NCBI RefSeq assembly: GCF_001541095.1
Contig: NZ_LMXH01000001.1
Location: forward strand, 1,700,842 to 1,764,841
Direction: 5' to 3'
DNA length: 64,000 bases
DNA from: Paenibacillus sp. FJAT-26967
GTDB taxonomy: Bacteria > Bacillota > Bacilli > Paenibacillales > NBRC-103111
Part shown: piece after piece, positions 29,318 to 38,168 of the stretch
Layout of the letters: each line of letters opens with the position of its first letter
Numbering within the stretch: the stretch's first letter is position 1
Translations under genes and position numbers: made by a program
The notes under the pieces: generated by a model
What the model was told of the DNA's origin: nothing
The model's input: only the letters and a program-made list of their open reading frames with translations
The model's database searches: none

Positions 29318-29365
29318 GGTTTCATTCGTCTACTGAAAAGACGCTGAATTTGTGGAGGTGAGAAC

Positions 29366-30223
29366 ATGTCGGAACTCGGTCAAAGATTGAAACAGGCCCG
29401 ATTAGAGAAGAAGATGTCACTCGACGATTTGCAGGAGATTACCAAGATTAGAACCAGATATCTTGAAGCAATCGAAGAGGGCAATTATAAAGTGTTACCC
29501 GGCAGTTTTTATGTGAGAGCGTTTATTAAAAGTTATGCAGAAGCGGTAGGTCTCGATCCTAACGAGGTGCTGAACATGTACCAGGGAACGATACCCGCGG
29601 CTCCTCCAGAGCCGGCTGTCGAAACCATCCGTACACCGAGGCGCAGCTCGTCTGCCAGAAATACGGACAGATTGAGCCGCTGGGCTTCAACTGTCATGGT
29701 CATATCTTTTGTCGTATTGATTGGTGCGATCGTTTATTATTTCGTCGTCATGAACAATAAAGGGCCGAATGAAGGAAGTATCAGTGATCCGGTCCGTGTA
29801 ACGGATAAAGCGGATCCTAACGCGACCGCAGCCCCGAATGCAGGATCGCCCACGGCTTCTGCGGCTCCGACACCAACGGTTACGCCGACGCCAACGCCTA
29901 CTCCGACCCCGGCGACATCTCTGACGCTTGTCAGTAGCGAGAAATCGCTGGATACGTATACCGCGTCAGGCGGGAAACTGGATATTGTCGTCACGGCTTC
30001 CGGTGCCCAGTGCTGGTATAGGGTAGACTCCATTGTTAACGGAGCCAAGAAAATGGAAAAGCAGGACACCCTTAAGCAGGGTGCAGATGCAACGTTCTCT
30101 TTGACATCCTCGGCTCAAATTCGTGTCGGTTCTGCCATGGCGGCCAAAATCACCGTAAACGGCCAAGAATTGAACGTAGGGGATACGTCTAATCCTAAAA
30201 ACATCAAAATCAATTTACAATAA
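29366..30223 (+). CDS. rodZ: RodZ-like cell-shape protein (YmfM)
   Basis: RodZ links the MreB cytoskeleton to the membrane and helps lateral wall growth. The layout is a helix-turn-helix domain (about 3-70, starting LGQRLKQARLEKKMSLDDL), one membrane segment (about 108-129), a linker with a PT repeat (TPTPTPTPTP) and an extracellular DUF4115 domain. The 285-residue length suits the family. The ATG has GGAGGTGAG upstream. In Bacillus the gene lies between ymfK and pgsA; here yajQ and rimO intervene before pgsA. Confidence 0.92.
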   Translation: MSELGQRLKQARLEKKMSLDDLQEITKIRTRYLEAIEEGNYKVLPGSFYVRAFIKSYAEAVGLDPNEVLNMYQGTIPAAPPEPAVETIRTPRRSSSARNTDRLSRWASTVMVISFVVLIGAIVYYFVVMNNKGPNEGSISDPVRVTDKADPNATAAPNAGSPTASAAPTPTVTPTPTPTPTPATSLTLVSSEKSLDTYTASGGKLDIVVTASGAQCWYRVDSIVNGAKKMEKQDTLKQGADATFSLTSSAQIRVGSAMAAKITVNGQELNVGDTSNPKNIKINLQ

Positions 30224-30275
30224 ACGATTCGCGTTATATCAGAAAATCTTTCATGTAAGGGGAAGGACGAGAGTC

Positions 30276-30767
30276 ATGAGTTCAGAGAGTTCATTTGATA
30301 TTGTATCCAAATTAGATATGCCGGAACTGAACAATGCTATTCAGCAGGCTAGACGGGAGATCGAGACCCGCTTTGACTTTAAGAACAGTAAAAGTGAAAT
30401 CACCCTAGAGAAAGACGAACTAGTGCTGCTTTCCGACGATGATTTCAAACTTCAGAATGTAATAGATATTCTACACGGCAAAATGGCTAAGCGGGGCATT
30501 GCCCTCAAGAACCTGGAATACGGCAAAATCGAGCCCGCTTCCTTAGGGGCAGTCCGTCAAAGGGTTAAGCTCAAGCAGGGAATCGAAGGAGACATTGCCA
30601 AGAAAATTAACATTATGATCCGTGATTCCAAGCTCAAAGTTAAAAGCCAGATTCAAGGCGACTCTATACGGGTAACAGGCAAAAGTAAGGACGATTTGCA
30701 GAAAGTCATGCAGCTGCTTAGAGGAGCGGATTTGGCAATCGATCTTCAGTTCGATAATTTCCGGTAA
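30276..30767 (+). CDS. YajQ-family nucleotide-binding protein
   Basis: The 163-residue product has the two-domain YajQ/UPF0234 fold signatures: SSFDIVSKLDMPELNNAI at the N terminus, FDFKNSKSEITLEK, and the C-terminal GDSIRVTGKSKDDLQKVM. Members bind nucleotides; a Xanthomonas homologue binds cyclic di-GMP, but this cannot be transferred with confidence. GGGGAAGG precedes the ATG. The gene lies between rodZ and rimO and ends with a terminator. Confidence 0.93.
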   Translation: MSSESSFDIVSKLDMPELNNAIQQARREIETRFDFKNSKSEITLEKDELVLLSDDDFKLQNVIDILHGKMAKRGIALKNLEYGKIEPASLGAVRQRVKLKQGIEGDIAKKINIMIRDSKLKVKSQIQGDSIRVTGKSKDDLQKVMQLLRGADLAIDLQFDNFR

Positions 30768-30774
30768 AGCGAAG

Positions 30775-30824
30775 AAATCCCCAGGTGATCCTTGTCTAGC
30801 AGGGGTTATACTGGGGGTTTCGTT
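30775..30824 (+). terminator. Terminator-like hairpin after yajQ
   Basis: TCCCCAG and CTGGGGG arms enclose a 27-base loop and are followed by a T-rich segment. The long loop makes it weaker than others in the window. Confidence 0.5.
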
Positions 30825-30827
30825 GTT

Positions 30828-30857
30828 TTGACACTCCGAATCCGCATGTATTATACT
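30828..30857 (+). promoter_or_regulatory. Sigma-A promoter for rimO-pgsA-cinA
   Basis: A perfect TTGACA at 30828-30833 and TATACT at 30852-30857 are 18 bases apart. The transcript would begin about 35 bases before the rimO start. Confidence 0.75.
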
Positions 30858-30897
30858 TGTCTAGGATAGCTTCGCTATGACGTTTGGAGGTTTCGGA

Positions 30898-32226
30898 ATG
30901 ACGGAGAAGGTTAAGGTAGTAACGCTTGGCTGTGAGAAGAATTTGGTCGATTCGGAGATCATGTCCGGCTTGATCGATCAGCGTGGCTACAACCTGGTGG
31001 AGACTAACGAAGAAGCTACGATAATCATTGTGAACACGTGTGGATTTATTGATGCGGCAAAAGAAGAATCCGTGAATACAATTCTGGATATGGCTGATCT
31101 TAAAAGAACAGGGAATCTGAAAGCGCTGATCGTATCGGGCTGTCTGACGCAGCGCTACAAAGAAGAACTGATGCTGGAAATGCCAGAGATAGACGGAATT
31201 GTGGGCACAGGGGACTTTCACAATATCAATACTATCGTAGATGAAGCGCTTAAAGGGAAGAAACCGGTCTATGTAGGTAACCCTATCTTTAATTATGAGC
31301 AGGCTCTTCCACGTAAAGTGTCGACTCCGCGTTATACCGCTTATGTCAAAATTGCAGAAGGTTGCGATAATGCCTGTACCTTCTGTTCGATTCCGATAAT
31401 GCGGGGAAAATTCCGCAGCCGATCTGTCGATTCGATTCTTGCAGAGACACGCCAGCTTGCCGCACAGGGTGTCAAGGAAATCAGTCTGATTGCCCAGGAT
31501 TCGACGAACTATGGAACGGATCTGTATGACATGTTCATGCTCCCGGAGCTCCTTAATCGTGTCAGTGAAGTGGAAGGAATAGAATGGGTCCGTCTCCACT
31601 ATGCCTATCCTGGATTTTTTACGGATGAGTTAATCGATACGATTGCTTCGAATCCGAAGATTTGCGAGTACATAGATATGCCTCTGCAGCATAGCTCCGA
31701 TTCCATTTTGAAGCGTATGAGGCGCCCGGGTAGAGAAAAAGATGCTCGGGAGCTCATTCATAAGATTCGCAGCAGAATGCCCGGTGCCGCCCTGCGGACT
31801 TCACTTATCGTCGGATTTCCCGGAGAAAGTGAAGAAGATTTTGAACACCTGGTTGCCTTTGTGAAGGACATGCAATTCGACCGTTTAGGTGTGTTTACAT
31901 ATTCCATGGAAGAAGATACACCGGCTTCCCGGCTGCCCGATCAGGTACCGGACGAGGTCAAAGAATTCCGGGCCGCAACGCTGATGGAAATTCAACGTGA
32001 AATTTCCAATTTGCGCGGAGGACGCCGTCTCGGCGAGAACGTGGACGTGCTGATCGAACGATATGACGGTCGCAACGATATTTATATCGGACGTTCCCAG
32101 TACGATGCTCCGGAGATTGACGGAGAGGTGTTCGTTTCCGGACACAACGTTCCAATAGGAGGGGTGGTTAAAGTTCGTGTCACCCACTCTCTGGAATTCG
32201 ATTTATCAGGGGAGGTTATCGCTTGA
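30898..32226 (+). CDS. rimO: Ribosomal protein S12 methylthiotransferase
   Basis: RimO adds a methylthio group to Asp of ribosomal protein S12. The order is an N-terminal UPF0004 domain with C12 in TLGCEKNLVDSE and NTCGFIDAAKEES, a radical SAM domain with the 4Fe-4S motif GCDNACTFCSIP, and a C-terminal TRAM domain. The ID IDAAKEES segment and S12-type active region separate it from MiaB, which is also present in this window. ATG 30898 has GGAGG seven bases upstream; the ATG at 30877 lacks one. The stop overlaps the TTG start of pgsA. Confidence 0.94.
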   Translation: MTEKVKVVTLGCEKNLVDSEIMSGLIDQRGYNLVETNEEATIIIVNTCGFIDAAKEESVNTILDMADLKRTGNLKALIVSGCLTQRYKEELMLEMPEIDGIVGTGDFHNINTIVDEALKGKKPVYVGNPIFNYEQALPRKVSTPRYTAYVKIAEGCDNACTFCSIPIMRGKFRSRSVDSILAETRQLAAQGVKEISLIAQDSTNYGTDLYDMFMLPELLNRVSEVEGIEWVRLHYAYPGFFTDELIDTIASNPKICEYIDMPLQHSSDSILKRMRRPGREKDARELIHKIRSRMPGAALRTSLIVGFPGESEEDFEHLVAFVKDMQFDRLGVFTYSMEEDTPASRLPDQVPDEVKEFRAATLMEIQREISNLRGGRRLGENVDVLIERYDGRNDIYIGRSQYDAPEIDGEVFVSGHNVPIGGVVKVRVTHSLEFDLSGEVIA

Positions 32227-32810
32227 ATTTGGCCAACAAAATCACACTGGCACGTATATTTTTAGTGCCGATCATCATGTTTTTCATGCTGGTTAACGTC
32301 CAGTTTCCGCACATTGAGATTTCGTCGTTTACTATAACGTATAATCAGATTATTGCTGCGCTGATTTTTATTATCGCGGCGAGCACAGACAGCCTTGACG
32401 GGTATATAGCCCGGAAGAATAAACAGGTAACGAATTTAGGGAAGCTGCTTGATCCTCTTGCAGACAAACTTCTGGTTACGGCTGTTCTCGTTTCTCTGGT
32501 TGAGATGGATAAAGTCGATGCCTGGATCGTTATCGTGATCATTAGCCGGGAATGGGCTGTCACAGGGCTCAGGCAAATTGCCTTGCTGGAAGGCTCGGTC
32601 ATCATGGCTAGTAAGTGGGGGAAAGCTAAGACAGCTGCCCAGATTACGGCCATTATTGCACTGCTGATCAATAACTTCCCGTTTGCTTTCATTGACGTAC
32701 CGTTCGATTTAATCGCAACATGGGTTGCGGCTATTATTACGGTATACTCTGGAATTGACTATTTCGTAAAGAACAAGCATGTGATCGATTTTACCGAAAA
32801 AACACAGTGA
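32223..32810 (+). CDS. pgsA: CDP-diacylglycerol-glycerol-3-phosphate 3-phosphatidyltransferase
   Basis: PgsA makes phosphatidylglycerol phosphate, the committed step to phosphatidylglycerol. The CDP-alcohol phosphotransferase motif is complete in DSLDGYIARK...GKLLDPLADK, and the 195-residue protein has four or five hydrophobic segments. The TTG start at 32223 overlaps the rimO stop and GGGGAGG precedes it. It sits before cinA and recA, as in Bacillus. A terminator-like hairpin overlaps its stop codon. Confidence 0.95.
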   Translation: MNLANKITLARIFLVPIIMFFMLVNVQFPHIEISSFTITYNQIIAALIFIIAASTDSLDGYIARKNKQVTNLGKLLDPLADKLLVTAVLVSLVEMDKVDAWIVIVIISREWAVTGLRQIALLEGSVIMASKWGKAKTAAQITAIIALLINNFPFAFIDVPFDLIATWVAAIITVYSGIDYFVKNKHVIDFTEKTQ

Positions 32811-32829
32811 TGCTGCTGTGTTTTCTTCG
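32797..32829 (+). terminator. Intrinsic terminator overlapping the pgsA stop
   Basis: AAAACACAG and CTGTGTTTT pair across an eight-base loop and are followed by CTTCG. The tract after the stem is short. Confidence 0.55.
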
Positions 32830-32892
32830 TCTCCAAAGCTAATAAGCGTTGATTTCGGCGCTGCTTGACAATCAGAAGGAGGAGGATGGATC

Positions 32893-34146
32893 ATGAAGGC
32901 TGAAATTATTGCTGTCGGCACAGAACTGCTTCTGGGACAGATTTTGAATACGAATGCACAGTATTTGGCGCAGGAATGCGCTCTTCTAGGCATTGATGTT
33001 TATTTTCAGACGGTAGTCGGTGACAATCCCGCACGTATTCGTGAAGCGCTGGAGCAGGCGGGTAACCGAGCCGATCTTGTCATTATGACCGGCGGTCTAG
33101 GACCGACGCTCGATGATCTAACTAAGGATGTTCTTGCCGATATGACGGGCAGGAAATTGTACCTGGAAGAAGCTACTATGGTGAAAATCCAGGAACTCTT
33201 TAATTCTCAGGGGCTGCATATGGTGGAAAGCAACTCCAGGCAGGCGAATATGATTGAAGGAGCGGAGCCGATTCCGAATGACACGGGCCTCGCGATCGGA
33301 TTAGGGCTTGTTCATGAAGAAACGCGTTATCTGCTTCTGCCGGGTCCTCCAAAGGAAATGAAGCCGATGTTTGAACGTTACGCGAAGCACTGGCTCAGCG
33401 GCATTATGACAGACGAGCTTCCTCTCCACTCTAAGATGCTTAAATTTGCGGGCATAGGGGAATCGACGCTGGAGCATAAACTGTTCGACCTGATAGAGAA
33501 ACAGACGGACCCTACGATTGCCCCCTATGCCAAAGAAGGGGAAGTGACGATCCGCTTAGCGACCAAAGCGCAATCTGAAGAAGAAGCCTGGCGCAAAATG
33601 GCGGAGATTGAGGAAGAGATCCGGAATAGAGTCGGGGAACACATCTATGCACAGGAAGATGTGCCTATCGAAGAGGTGGTGCTGGCCGCTCTGCAATCCC
33701 GCAATCAGACACTCACGACAGCCGAGAGCTGCACAGGCGGCCTTCTCAGTGATCTGATCACTTCCGTGCCCGGCCGTTCCTCCGTCTTCTTGGGAGGCGT
33801 TGTAAGTTATTCCAATGAGCTTAAGCATAGTATGCTGAATGTACCAGTCGAGACTCTGGAAGGGGAAGACGCCCCTGGGGCGGTTAGTCCTGAAACCGCG
33901 GAAGCTATGGTTCGCGGCTTACTGGAGAAGACTGACTGCGATTATGCGGTATCCGTTACAGGTGTAGCGGGGCCCACGATGTCTGAGGGTAAACCGATCG
34001 GACTCGTCTATGTCGGCGTCGGCTGCAAGAACGGCGATATTCATATACGGCGATTGCAGCTGCCGGGGCTCCGCGAGACGATTAAGTTGCGTGCCGCGAA
34101 GAGCGCGCTGTATGAATTGTGGAAACTTGTCAAATCAGACGATTAA
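32893..34146 (+). CDS. cinA: CinA: competence/damage-inducible protein with NMN deamidase domain
   Basis: CinA has an N-terminal MoaB-like domain (IIAVGTELLLGQILNTNA and MTGGLGPTLDDLT) and a C-terminal PncC-type domain with TTAESCTGGLLSDLIT and SVTGVAGPTMSEGKPIGLVY, which in related proteins deamidates nicotinamide mononucleotide and hydrolyses pyridine nucleotide by-products. The 417-residue length is normal. AGGAGGAGG precedes the ATG. It is followed by recA, the conserved neighbour, but a terminator and a new promoter separate them. Confidence 0.95.
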   Translation: MKAEIIAVGTELLLGQILNTNAQYLAQECALLGIDVYFQTVVGDNPARIREALEQAGNRADLVIMTGGLGPTLDDLTKDVLADMTGRKLYLEEATMVKIQELFNSQGLHMVESNSRQANMIEGAEPIPNDTGLAIGLGLVHEETRYLLLPGPPKEMKPMFERYAKHWLSGIMTDELPLHSKMLKFAGIGESTLEHKLFDLIEKQTDPTIAPYAKEGEVTIRLATKAQSEEEAWRKMAEIEEEIRNRVGEHIYAQEDVPIEEVVLAALQSRNQTLTTAESCTGGLLSDLITSVPGRSSVFLGGVVSYSNELKHSMLNVPVETLEGEDAPGAVSPETAEAMVRGLLEKTDCDYAVSVTGVAGPTMSEGKPIGLVYVGVGCKNGDIHIRRLQLPGLRETIKLRAAKSALYELWKLVKSDD

Positions 34147-34207
34147 TTGCAGAATAGTGTTGAATTCAATCGGACTGTGCAGTATAATGAGCTTATGTTA
34201 ACGGAAG

Positions 34208-34251
34208 AACCGTAGCGAAGAATTTATCTTTGCTGCGGTTTTTATTTTTTT
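34208..34251 (+). terminator. Intrinsic terminator after cinA
   Basis: AACCGTAGCGAAGA and TCTTTGCTGCGGTT form a 14-base stem with G-U pairs, then TTTATTTTTTT. Confidence 0.85.
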
Positions 34252-34283
34252 AGCGGCCGGATAAATGGGTGTCATAAAATAAA

Positions 34284-34297
34284 CGAATGTATGTTCG
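34284..34297 (+). promoter_or_regulatory. LexA (SOS) box upstream of recA
   Basis: CGAATGTATGTTCG agrees with the Bacillus SOS box (CGAAC-N4-GTTCG type) except at one half-site position. It lies ten bases upstream of the -35 hexamer of the recA promoter. Confidence 0.75.
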
Positions 34298-34306
34298 AAA
34301 AAATGC

Positions 34307-34335
34307 TTGGCAACGCGTCAAAAAGAAGGTATGAT
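34307..34335 (+). promoter_or_regulatory. Sigma-A promoter for recA
   Basis: TTGGCA at 34307-34312 and TATGAT at 34330-34335 are 17 bases apart and about 30 bases before the recA start. Confidence 0.75.
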
Positions 34336-34366
34336 AGACCTATCAAAGTAAAAGGAAGTGAGTGTT

Positions 34367-35428
34367 TTGTCAGATCGTCGTGCCGCATTAGAAATGGCAT
34401 TACGCCAAATTGAGAAACAGTTTGGCAAGGGTTCGATCATGAAACTCGGAGAATCAACACATATGCAGGTGGAGACCATACCTAGCGGCTCGCTTGCTTT
34501 GGATATAGCACTCGGAACCGGGGGATTCCCTCGGGGCAGAATCATCGAAATTTATGGCCCGGAATCATCCGGTAAAACAACCGTTGCCCTGCATGCGATC
34601 GCAGAAGTGCAGAGAACCGGCGGACAAGCAGCCTTTATTGATGCGGAGCACGCACTCGACCCTCTTTATGCGAGTAAGCTCGGGATCAACATCGATGAAC
34701 TGCTGCTCTCTCAGCCGGACACCGGTGAACAGGCTCTTGAGATCGCTGAAGCGCTCGTTCGAAGCGGAGCTGTCGATATTATCGTTATCGACTCCGTAGC
34801 AGCGCTGGTACCTAAAGCTGAAATTGAAGGCGAGATGGGCGATGCTCACGTGGGTCTTCAAGCACGTCTGATGTCTCAGGCACTGCGTAAGCTGTCCGGA
34901 GCTATCAACAAATCGAAAGTTATTGCGATTTTCATTAACCAGCTTCGTGAGAAAGTCGGCGTTATGTTCGGTAATCCGGAGACGACTCCAGGCGGACGCG
35001 CGCTTAAATTCTACTCGACGGTCCGTCTTGACGTTCGGCGTATTGAAACAATTAAACAAGGCAATGACATGGTTGGTAACCGCACTCGTGTTAAAGTTGT
35101 AAAGAATAAGGTCGCTCCTCCTTTCAAACAAGCGGAGATCGATATCATGTACGGTGAAGGTATTTCCCGCGAGGGCAGTATTATTGATATCGGGACAGAG
35201 CTTGACATTGTCAACAAGAGCGGCGCCTGGTACTCATATAACGGCGAACGCCTTGGTCAAGGTCGCGAGAACGCGAAGCAGTTCCTTAAGGAAAACAAGG
35301 AAATGGCCGGAGAAATCGAATTGAAGATCCGGGAAGCGAGCAACCTGACAACGAAGGTTCCTGATAGCGGCGTGGATGTAGACGATCCGAATGAAGAAAT
35401 TGCACTTTTCTCTGAAGATGAAGAATAG
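34367..35428 (+). CDS. recA: Recombinase A
   Basis: RecA catalyses strand exchange and stimulates LexA self-cleavage. Walker A is GPESSGKTT, Walker B follows [13 protein letters not shown], and the loop regions [12 protein letters not shown] and [14 protein letters not shown] are present; the acidic C-terminal tail ends FSEDEE. The TTG at 34367 gives the usual [17 protein letters not shown] start, with AAGGAAG upstream; GTG 34358 is an alternative. A LexA box and promoter lie upstream, so SOS induction is expected. A terminator follows, then recX. Confidence 0.98.
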   Translation: MSDRRAALEMALRQIEKQFGKGSIMKLGESTHMQVETIPSGSLALDIALGTGGFPRGRIIEIYGPESSGKTTVALHAIAEVQRTGGQAAFIDAEHALDPLYASKLGINIDELLLSQPDTGEQALEIAEALVRSGAVDIIVIDSVAALVPKAEIEGEMGDAHVGLQARLMSQALRKLSGAINKSKVIAIFINQLREKVGVMFGNPETTPGGRALKFYSTVRLDVRRIETIKQGNDMVGNRTRVKVVKNKVAPPFKQAEIDIMYGEGISREGSIIDIGTELDIVNKSGAWYSYNGERLGQGRENAKQFLKENKEMAGEIELKIREASNLTTKVPDSGVDVDDPNEEIALFSEDEE

Positions 35429-35480
35429 AACCGAACGGCTGTTGGGTCGGGCATGAAATGGTGTCGCGGCAGCCTGGGAT

Positions 35481-35510
35481 GGAGCTCCTTTTAGGAGCTT
35501 TTTCTTTTAT
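35481..35510 (+). terminator. Intrinsic terminator after recA
   Basis: AGCTCC and GGAGCT arms with a T-rich loop are followed by TTTTTCTTTT. Confidence 0.8.
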
Positions 35511-35559
35511 TCTTAACGATTAAACACAACGATGGGGATAAGGATAGGGGAGAGTACAA

Positions 35560-36222
35560 GTGGAACAAAATAGTCTCACTTCTGTCATTACGATGATCGA
35601 GAAGCAAAAGAGAAACAAGCGGAGATATAATGTTCATGTGAATGGAGAGTACACCTGTTCGGTTCATGAGGATGTGCTTATTAAATATCGGCTCCTGAAA
35701 GGCGAACAAGTGGATGCTAAGTGGCTTGAGGAAGCAATCCGTGAAGACGAACGGCATGATGCTTACCTTCGAGCAGTCCGGTTTGTTGCAGTCAGGCCGA
35801 GATCTCAACAAGAGGTCCGCCGTAAGCTTAAGGAAATCGGCTATGAAGATGAACTTATCGAACTGACGATAACCCGGCTGAAGGATCAGAAGTATCTGGA
35901 CGATGCAGAGTTCGCAAAGATTTGGACCGAGCAGCGTATTCAGTATCAGCGTAAAGGCCGCAACGCGGTGAGGTACGAGCTGGCCCAGAAAGGACTATCA
36001 AAAGACGAAATTTCGAAAGCGTTATCCAGCGTAGACGAAGAAGAAGAGCTTGAAGGCGCTATGATAGTCGGACGCAAAAAATGGAAGACAACCTCTGGCG
36101 AAACGATTGATCGCAAACGGAAGACCGCGTCTTTTTTACTTAGGCGAGGGTATACATCCTCAGTAACGAGCCAGGTTGTACGCACACTATCCAATGAGGA
36201 TTTTGATATCATGGACGAATAG
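35560..36222 (+). CDS. recX: Regulatory protein RecX
   Basis: RecX modulates RecA filaments. The 220-residue product is helical, with the tandem three-helix repeats seen as RPRSQQEVRRKLKEIGYED, DAEFAKIWTEQRIQYQRKGRNA and a third C-terminal repeat FLLRRGYTSSVTSQVV. The GTG start has GGGGAGAG upstream. The gene follows recA after about 130 bases and a terminator; B. subtilis recX is elsewhere, so the recA-recX order is a difference from that species. Confidence 0.93.
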   Translation: MEQNSLTSVITMIEKQKRNKRRYNVHVNGEYTCSVHEDVLIKYRLLKGEQVDAKWLEEAIREDERHDAYLRAVRFVAVRPRSQQEVRRKLKEIGYEDELIELTITRLKDQKYLDDAEFAKIWTEQRIQYQRKGRNAVRYELAQKGLSKDEISKALSSVDEEEELEGAMIVGRKKWKTTSGETIDRKRKTASFLLRRGYTSSVTSQVVRTLSNEDFDIMDE

Positions 36223-36266
36223 TCCTTAAATTCGCTTCTCTACGATGGATTAGTAGCAGGCATAGC

Positions 36267-36296
36267 TTGACAATGTTATTTGGGAAAAGATAAAAT
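36267..36296 (+). promoter_or_regulatory. Sigma-A promoter for rny
   Basis: A perfect TTGACA at 36267-36272 and TAAAAT at 36291-36296 are 18 bases apart. The transcript would have a leader of about 235 bases before rny. Confidence 0.65.
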
Positions 36297-36350
36297 ACAA
36301 GTGTATATTTTCATAAAAAATCATGCAGATTTTCTATGAGGCAAATGACT

Positions 36351-36408
36351 GAAGCAATTTCCGCCAAGATTGCTTCTGCATCATGTAGTTCCGAACAACC
36401 CCCGTTGT
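36351..36408 (+). ncRNA. Structured segment of the rny leader
   Basis: GAAGCAAT (36351-36358) and ATTGCTTC (36369-36376) form a perfect eight-base stem with a ten-base loop, and ACAAC/GTTGT (36395-36399, 36404-36408) form a second small hairpin. I do not recognise a known riboswitch class. No terminator-like T tract follows the hairpins, so attenuation is not evident; RNA processing or autoregulation by RNase Y is possible. Confidence 0.35.
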
Positions 36409-36540
36409 ACGGATGAACCAACCGAACCATTTCCTACTGGGGAATGTGGTCCTTAGGGCTTGAACAAAAGAATATCGGATTAAAAAAACCGAATCATCCC
36501 AAGCTAACACCTTGGAGTAACCAACGAGGAGGTGGACATG

Positions 36541-38082
36541 ATGAATCCAATTATCTGGATCCTGATCATTCTCGTTGTTGGCTTTATTTGCTTAGGGATT
36601 GGTTATTTTATCCGCAAGTCTCTTGCAGAAGCGAAAATTTCCAGTGCTGAAACAGCCGCTGAACAAATTGTCGAAAGTGCTCGCAAAGAAGCGGAAGCGC
36701 TGAAGAAAGAAACGGTTCTGGAAGCCAAAGATGAAGTTCATAAGCTCCGGGCCGAAGCTGAAAAAGACACTCGTGAACGTCGAAATGAAGCACAACGACA
36801 TGAAAGACGATTGTTGCAAAAAGAGGAATCGCTGGATAAAAAATTAGAATCTCTTGAGCGTAAAGAAGAGCAAGTAGCCAACAAAGAGAAGAGAATTGAA
36901 GAGACGCAGAATCAGATTGATGAATTGTATCGCAAACAAGTCTCTGAACTCGAGCGGATCTCCGGTATGACAATGGAAGAGGCTAAGAATATTATCCTTA
37001 CTGGAGTCGAGCAGGAAGTTCGTCATGAAACCGCACAGCTTATTAAAGAAATTGAACAGCAAGCCAAAGAAGAAGGCGACAAGAAAGCGCGTGAGATTAT
37101 CACGCTGGCCATTCAACGCTGTGCTGCTGATCATGTGGCAGAGACAACGGTATCTGTCGTAAGTCTGCCGAATGAAGAAATGAAGGGCCGTATTATCGGC
37201 CGTGAAGGCCGCAACATCCGCGCTCTGGAGACACTGACCGGGATTGATCTTATTATCGATGATACTCCTGAAGCAGTTATCCTCTCCGGCTTTGATCCGA
37301 TCCGCAGGGAGATTGCTCGTACTTCACTAGAGAAGCTAGTTGCTGACGGTCGAATTCACCCGGCTCGTATCGAAGAGATGGTGGAGAAGTCGCGTAAAGA
37401 AGTAGATGAGCGGATTCGCGAATATGGCGAGCAAGCTACGTTTGAAGTGGGCGTGCACGGGCTGCATCCGGATCTGATCAAGATTCTGGGTCGTCTCAAG
37501 TTCCGTACAAGCTACGGTCAGAACGTGCTCAAGCACTCCATGGAAGTTGCTTATCTCTCCGGACTGATGGCCGGGGAACTTGGCCAGGACGTAACGCTGG
37601 CCAAACGTGCAGGCCTTCTTCATGACATCGGTAAAGCGCTTGATCATGAAGTTGAGGGGTCACACGTTGAGATCGGCGTAGAGATCGGCAAGAAGTACAA
37701 GGAGCATCCGGTCGTTATCAATGCGATTGCTTCTCATCACGGCGATGTGGAGGCTACTTCCGTCATTGCGATGCTCGTAGGTGCGGCAGATGCTCTGTCT
37801 GCAGCAAGACCTGGAGCGCGTCGTGAGACACTCGAAACGTACATCAAGCGTCTGGAGAAGCTGGAAGGCATTTCCGAATCGTTTGAAGGCGTAGAGAAAT
37901 CGTATGCGATTCAAGCAGGACGTGAAGTTCGTGTGATGGTTCAACCTGAGAAAGTCGATGACGCAGAGGCGTTCAGACTTGCACGTGATATCACGAAGAA
38001 GATCGAGAACGAGCTGGACTACCCGGGTCATATCAAAGTTACAGTCATCCGTGAAACACGAGCGGTTGAATACGCTAAATAA
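36541..38082 (+). CDS. rny: Ribonuclease Y
   Basis: RNase Y is the membrane-anchored endoribonuclease that starts much mRNA decay in Bacillus. The 513-residue product has an N-terminal membrane segment ([19 protein letters not shown]), a long coiled coil rich in Glu, Lys and Arg to about residue 200, a KH domain with [15 protein letters not shown], and an HD domain with [18 protein letters not shown] at 36527-36532 gives eight-base spacing to ATG 36541; the GTG at 36532 overlaps the ribosome binding site. The gene has a promoter and a 235-base leader. The order rny-ymdB-spoVS matches Bacillus. RicA, its partner, is also encoded in the window. Confidence 0.97.
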   Translation: MNPIIWILIILVVGFICLGIGYFIRKSLAEAKISSAETAAEQIVESARKEAEALKKETVLEAKDEVHKLRAEAEKDTRERRNEAQRHERRLLQKEESLDKKLESLERKEEQVANKEKRIEETQNQIDELYRKQVSELERISGMTMEEAKNIILTGVEQEVRHETAQLIKEIEQQAKEEGDKKAREIITLAIQRCAADHVAETTVSVVSLPNEEMKGRIIGREGRNIRALETLTGIDLIIDDTPEAVILSGFDPIRREIARTSLEKLVADGRIHPARIEEMVEKSRKEVDERIREYGEQATFEVGVHGLHPDLIKILGRLKFRTSYGQNVLKHSMEVAYLSGLMAGELGQDVTLAKRAGLLHDIGKALDHEVEGSHVEIGVEIGKKYKEHPVVINAIASHHGDVEATSVIAMLVGAADALSAARPGARRETLETYIKRLEKLEGISESFEGVEKSYAIQAGREVRVMVQPEKVDDAEAFRLARDITKKIENELDYPGHIKVTVIRETRAVEYAK

Positions 38083-38098
38083 AAGAAGTATACTTAGG

Positions 38099-38131
38099 AA
38101 AAGTGGCTGCTAAGCCACTTTTCCTTTTTGT
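38099..38131 (+). terminator. Intrinsic terminator between rny and ymdB
   Basis: AAAAGTGGCT and AGCCACTTTT form a ten-base stem with a four-base loop, followed by CCTTTTTG. It would lower read-through into ymdB. Confidence 0.8.
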
Positions 38132-38168
38132 AGCCGAAAATATAGAGAGACAGGCAGGGTGAGAGATT

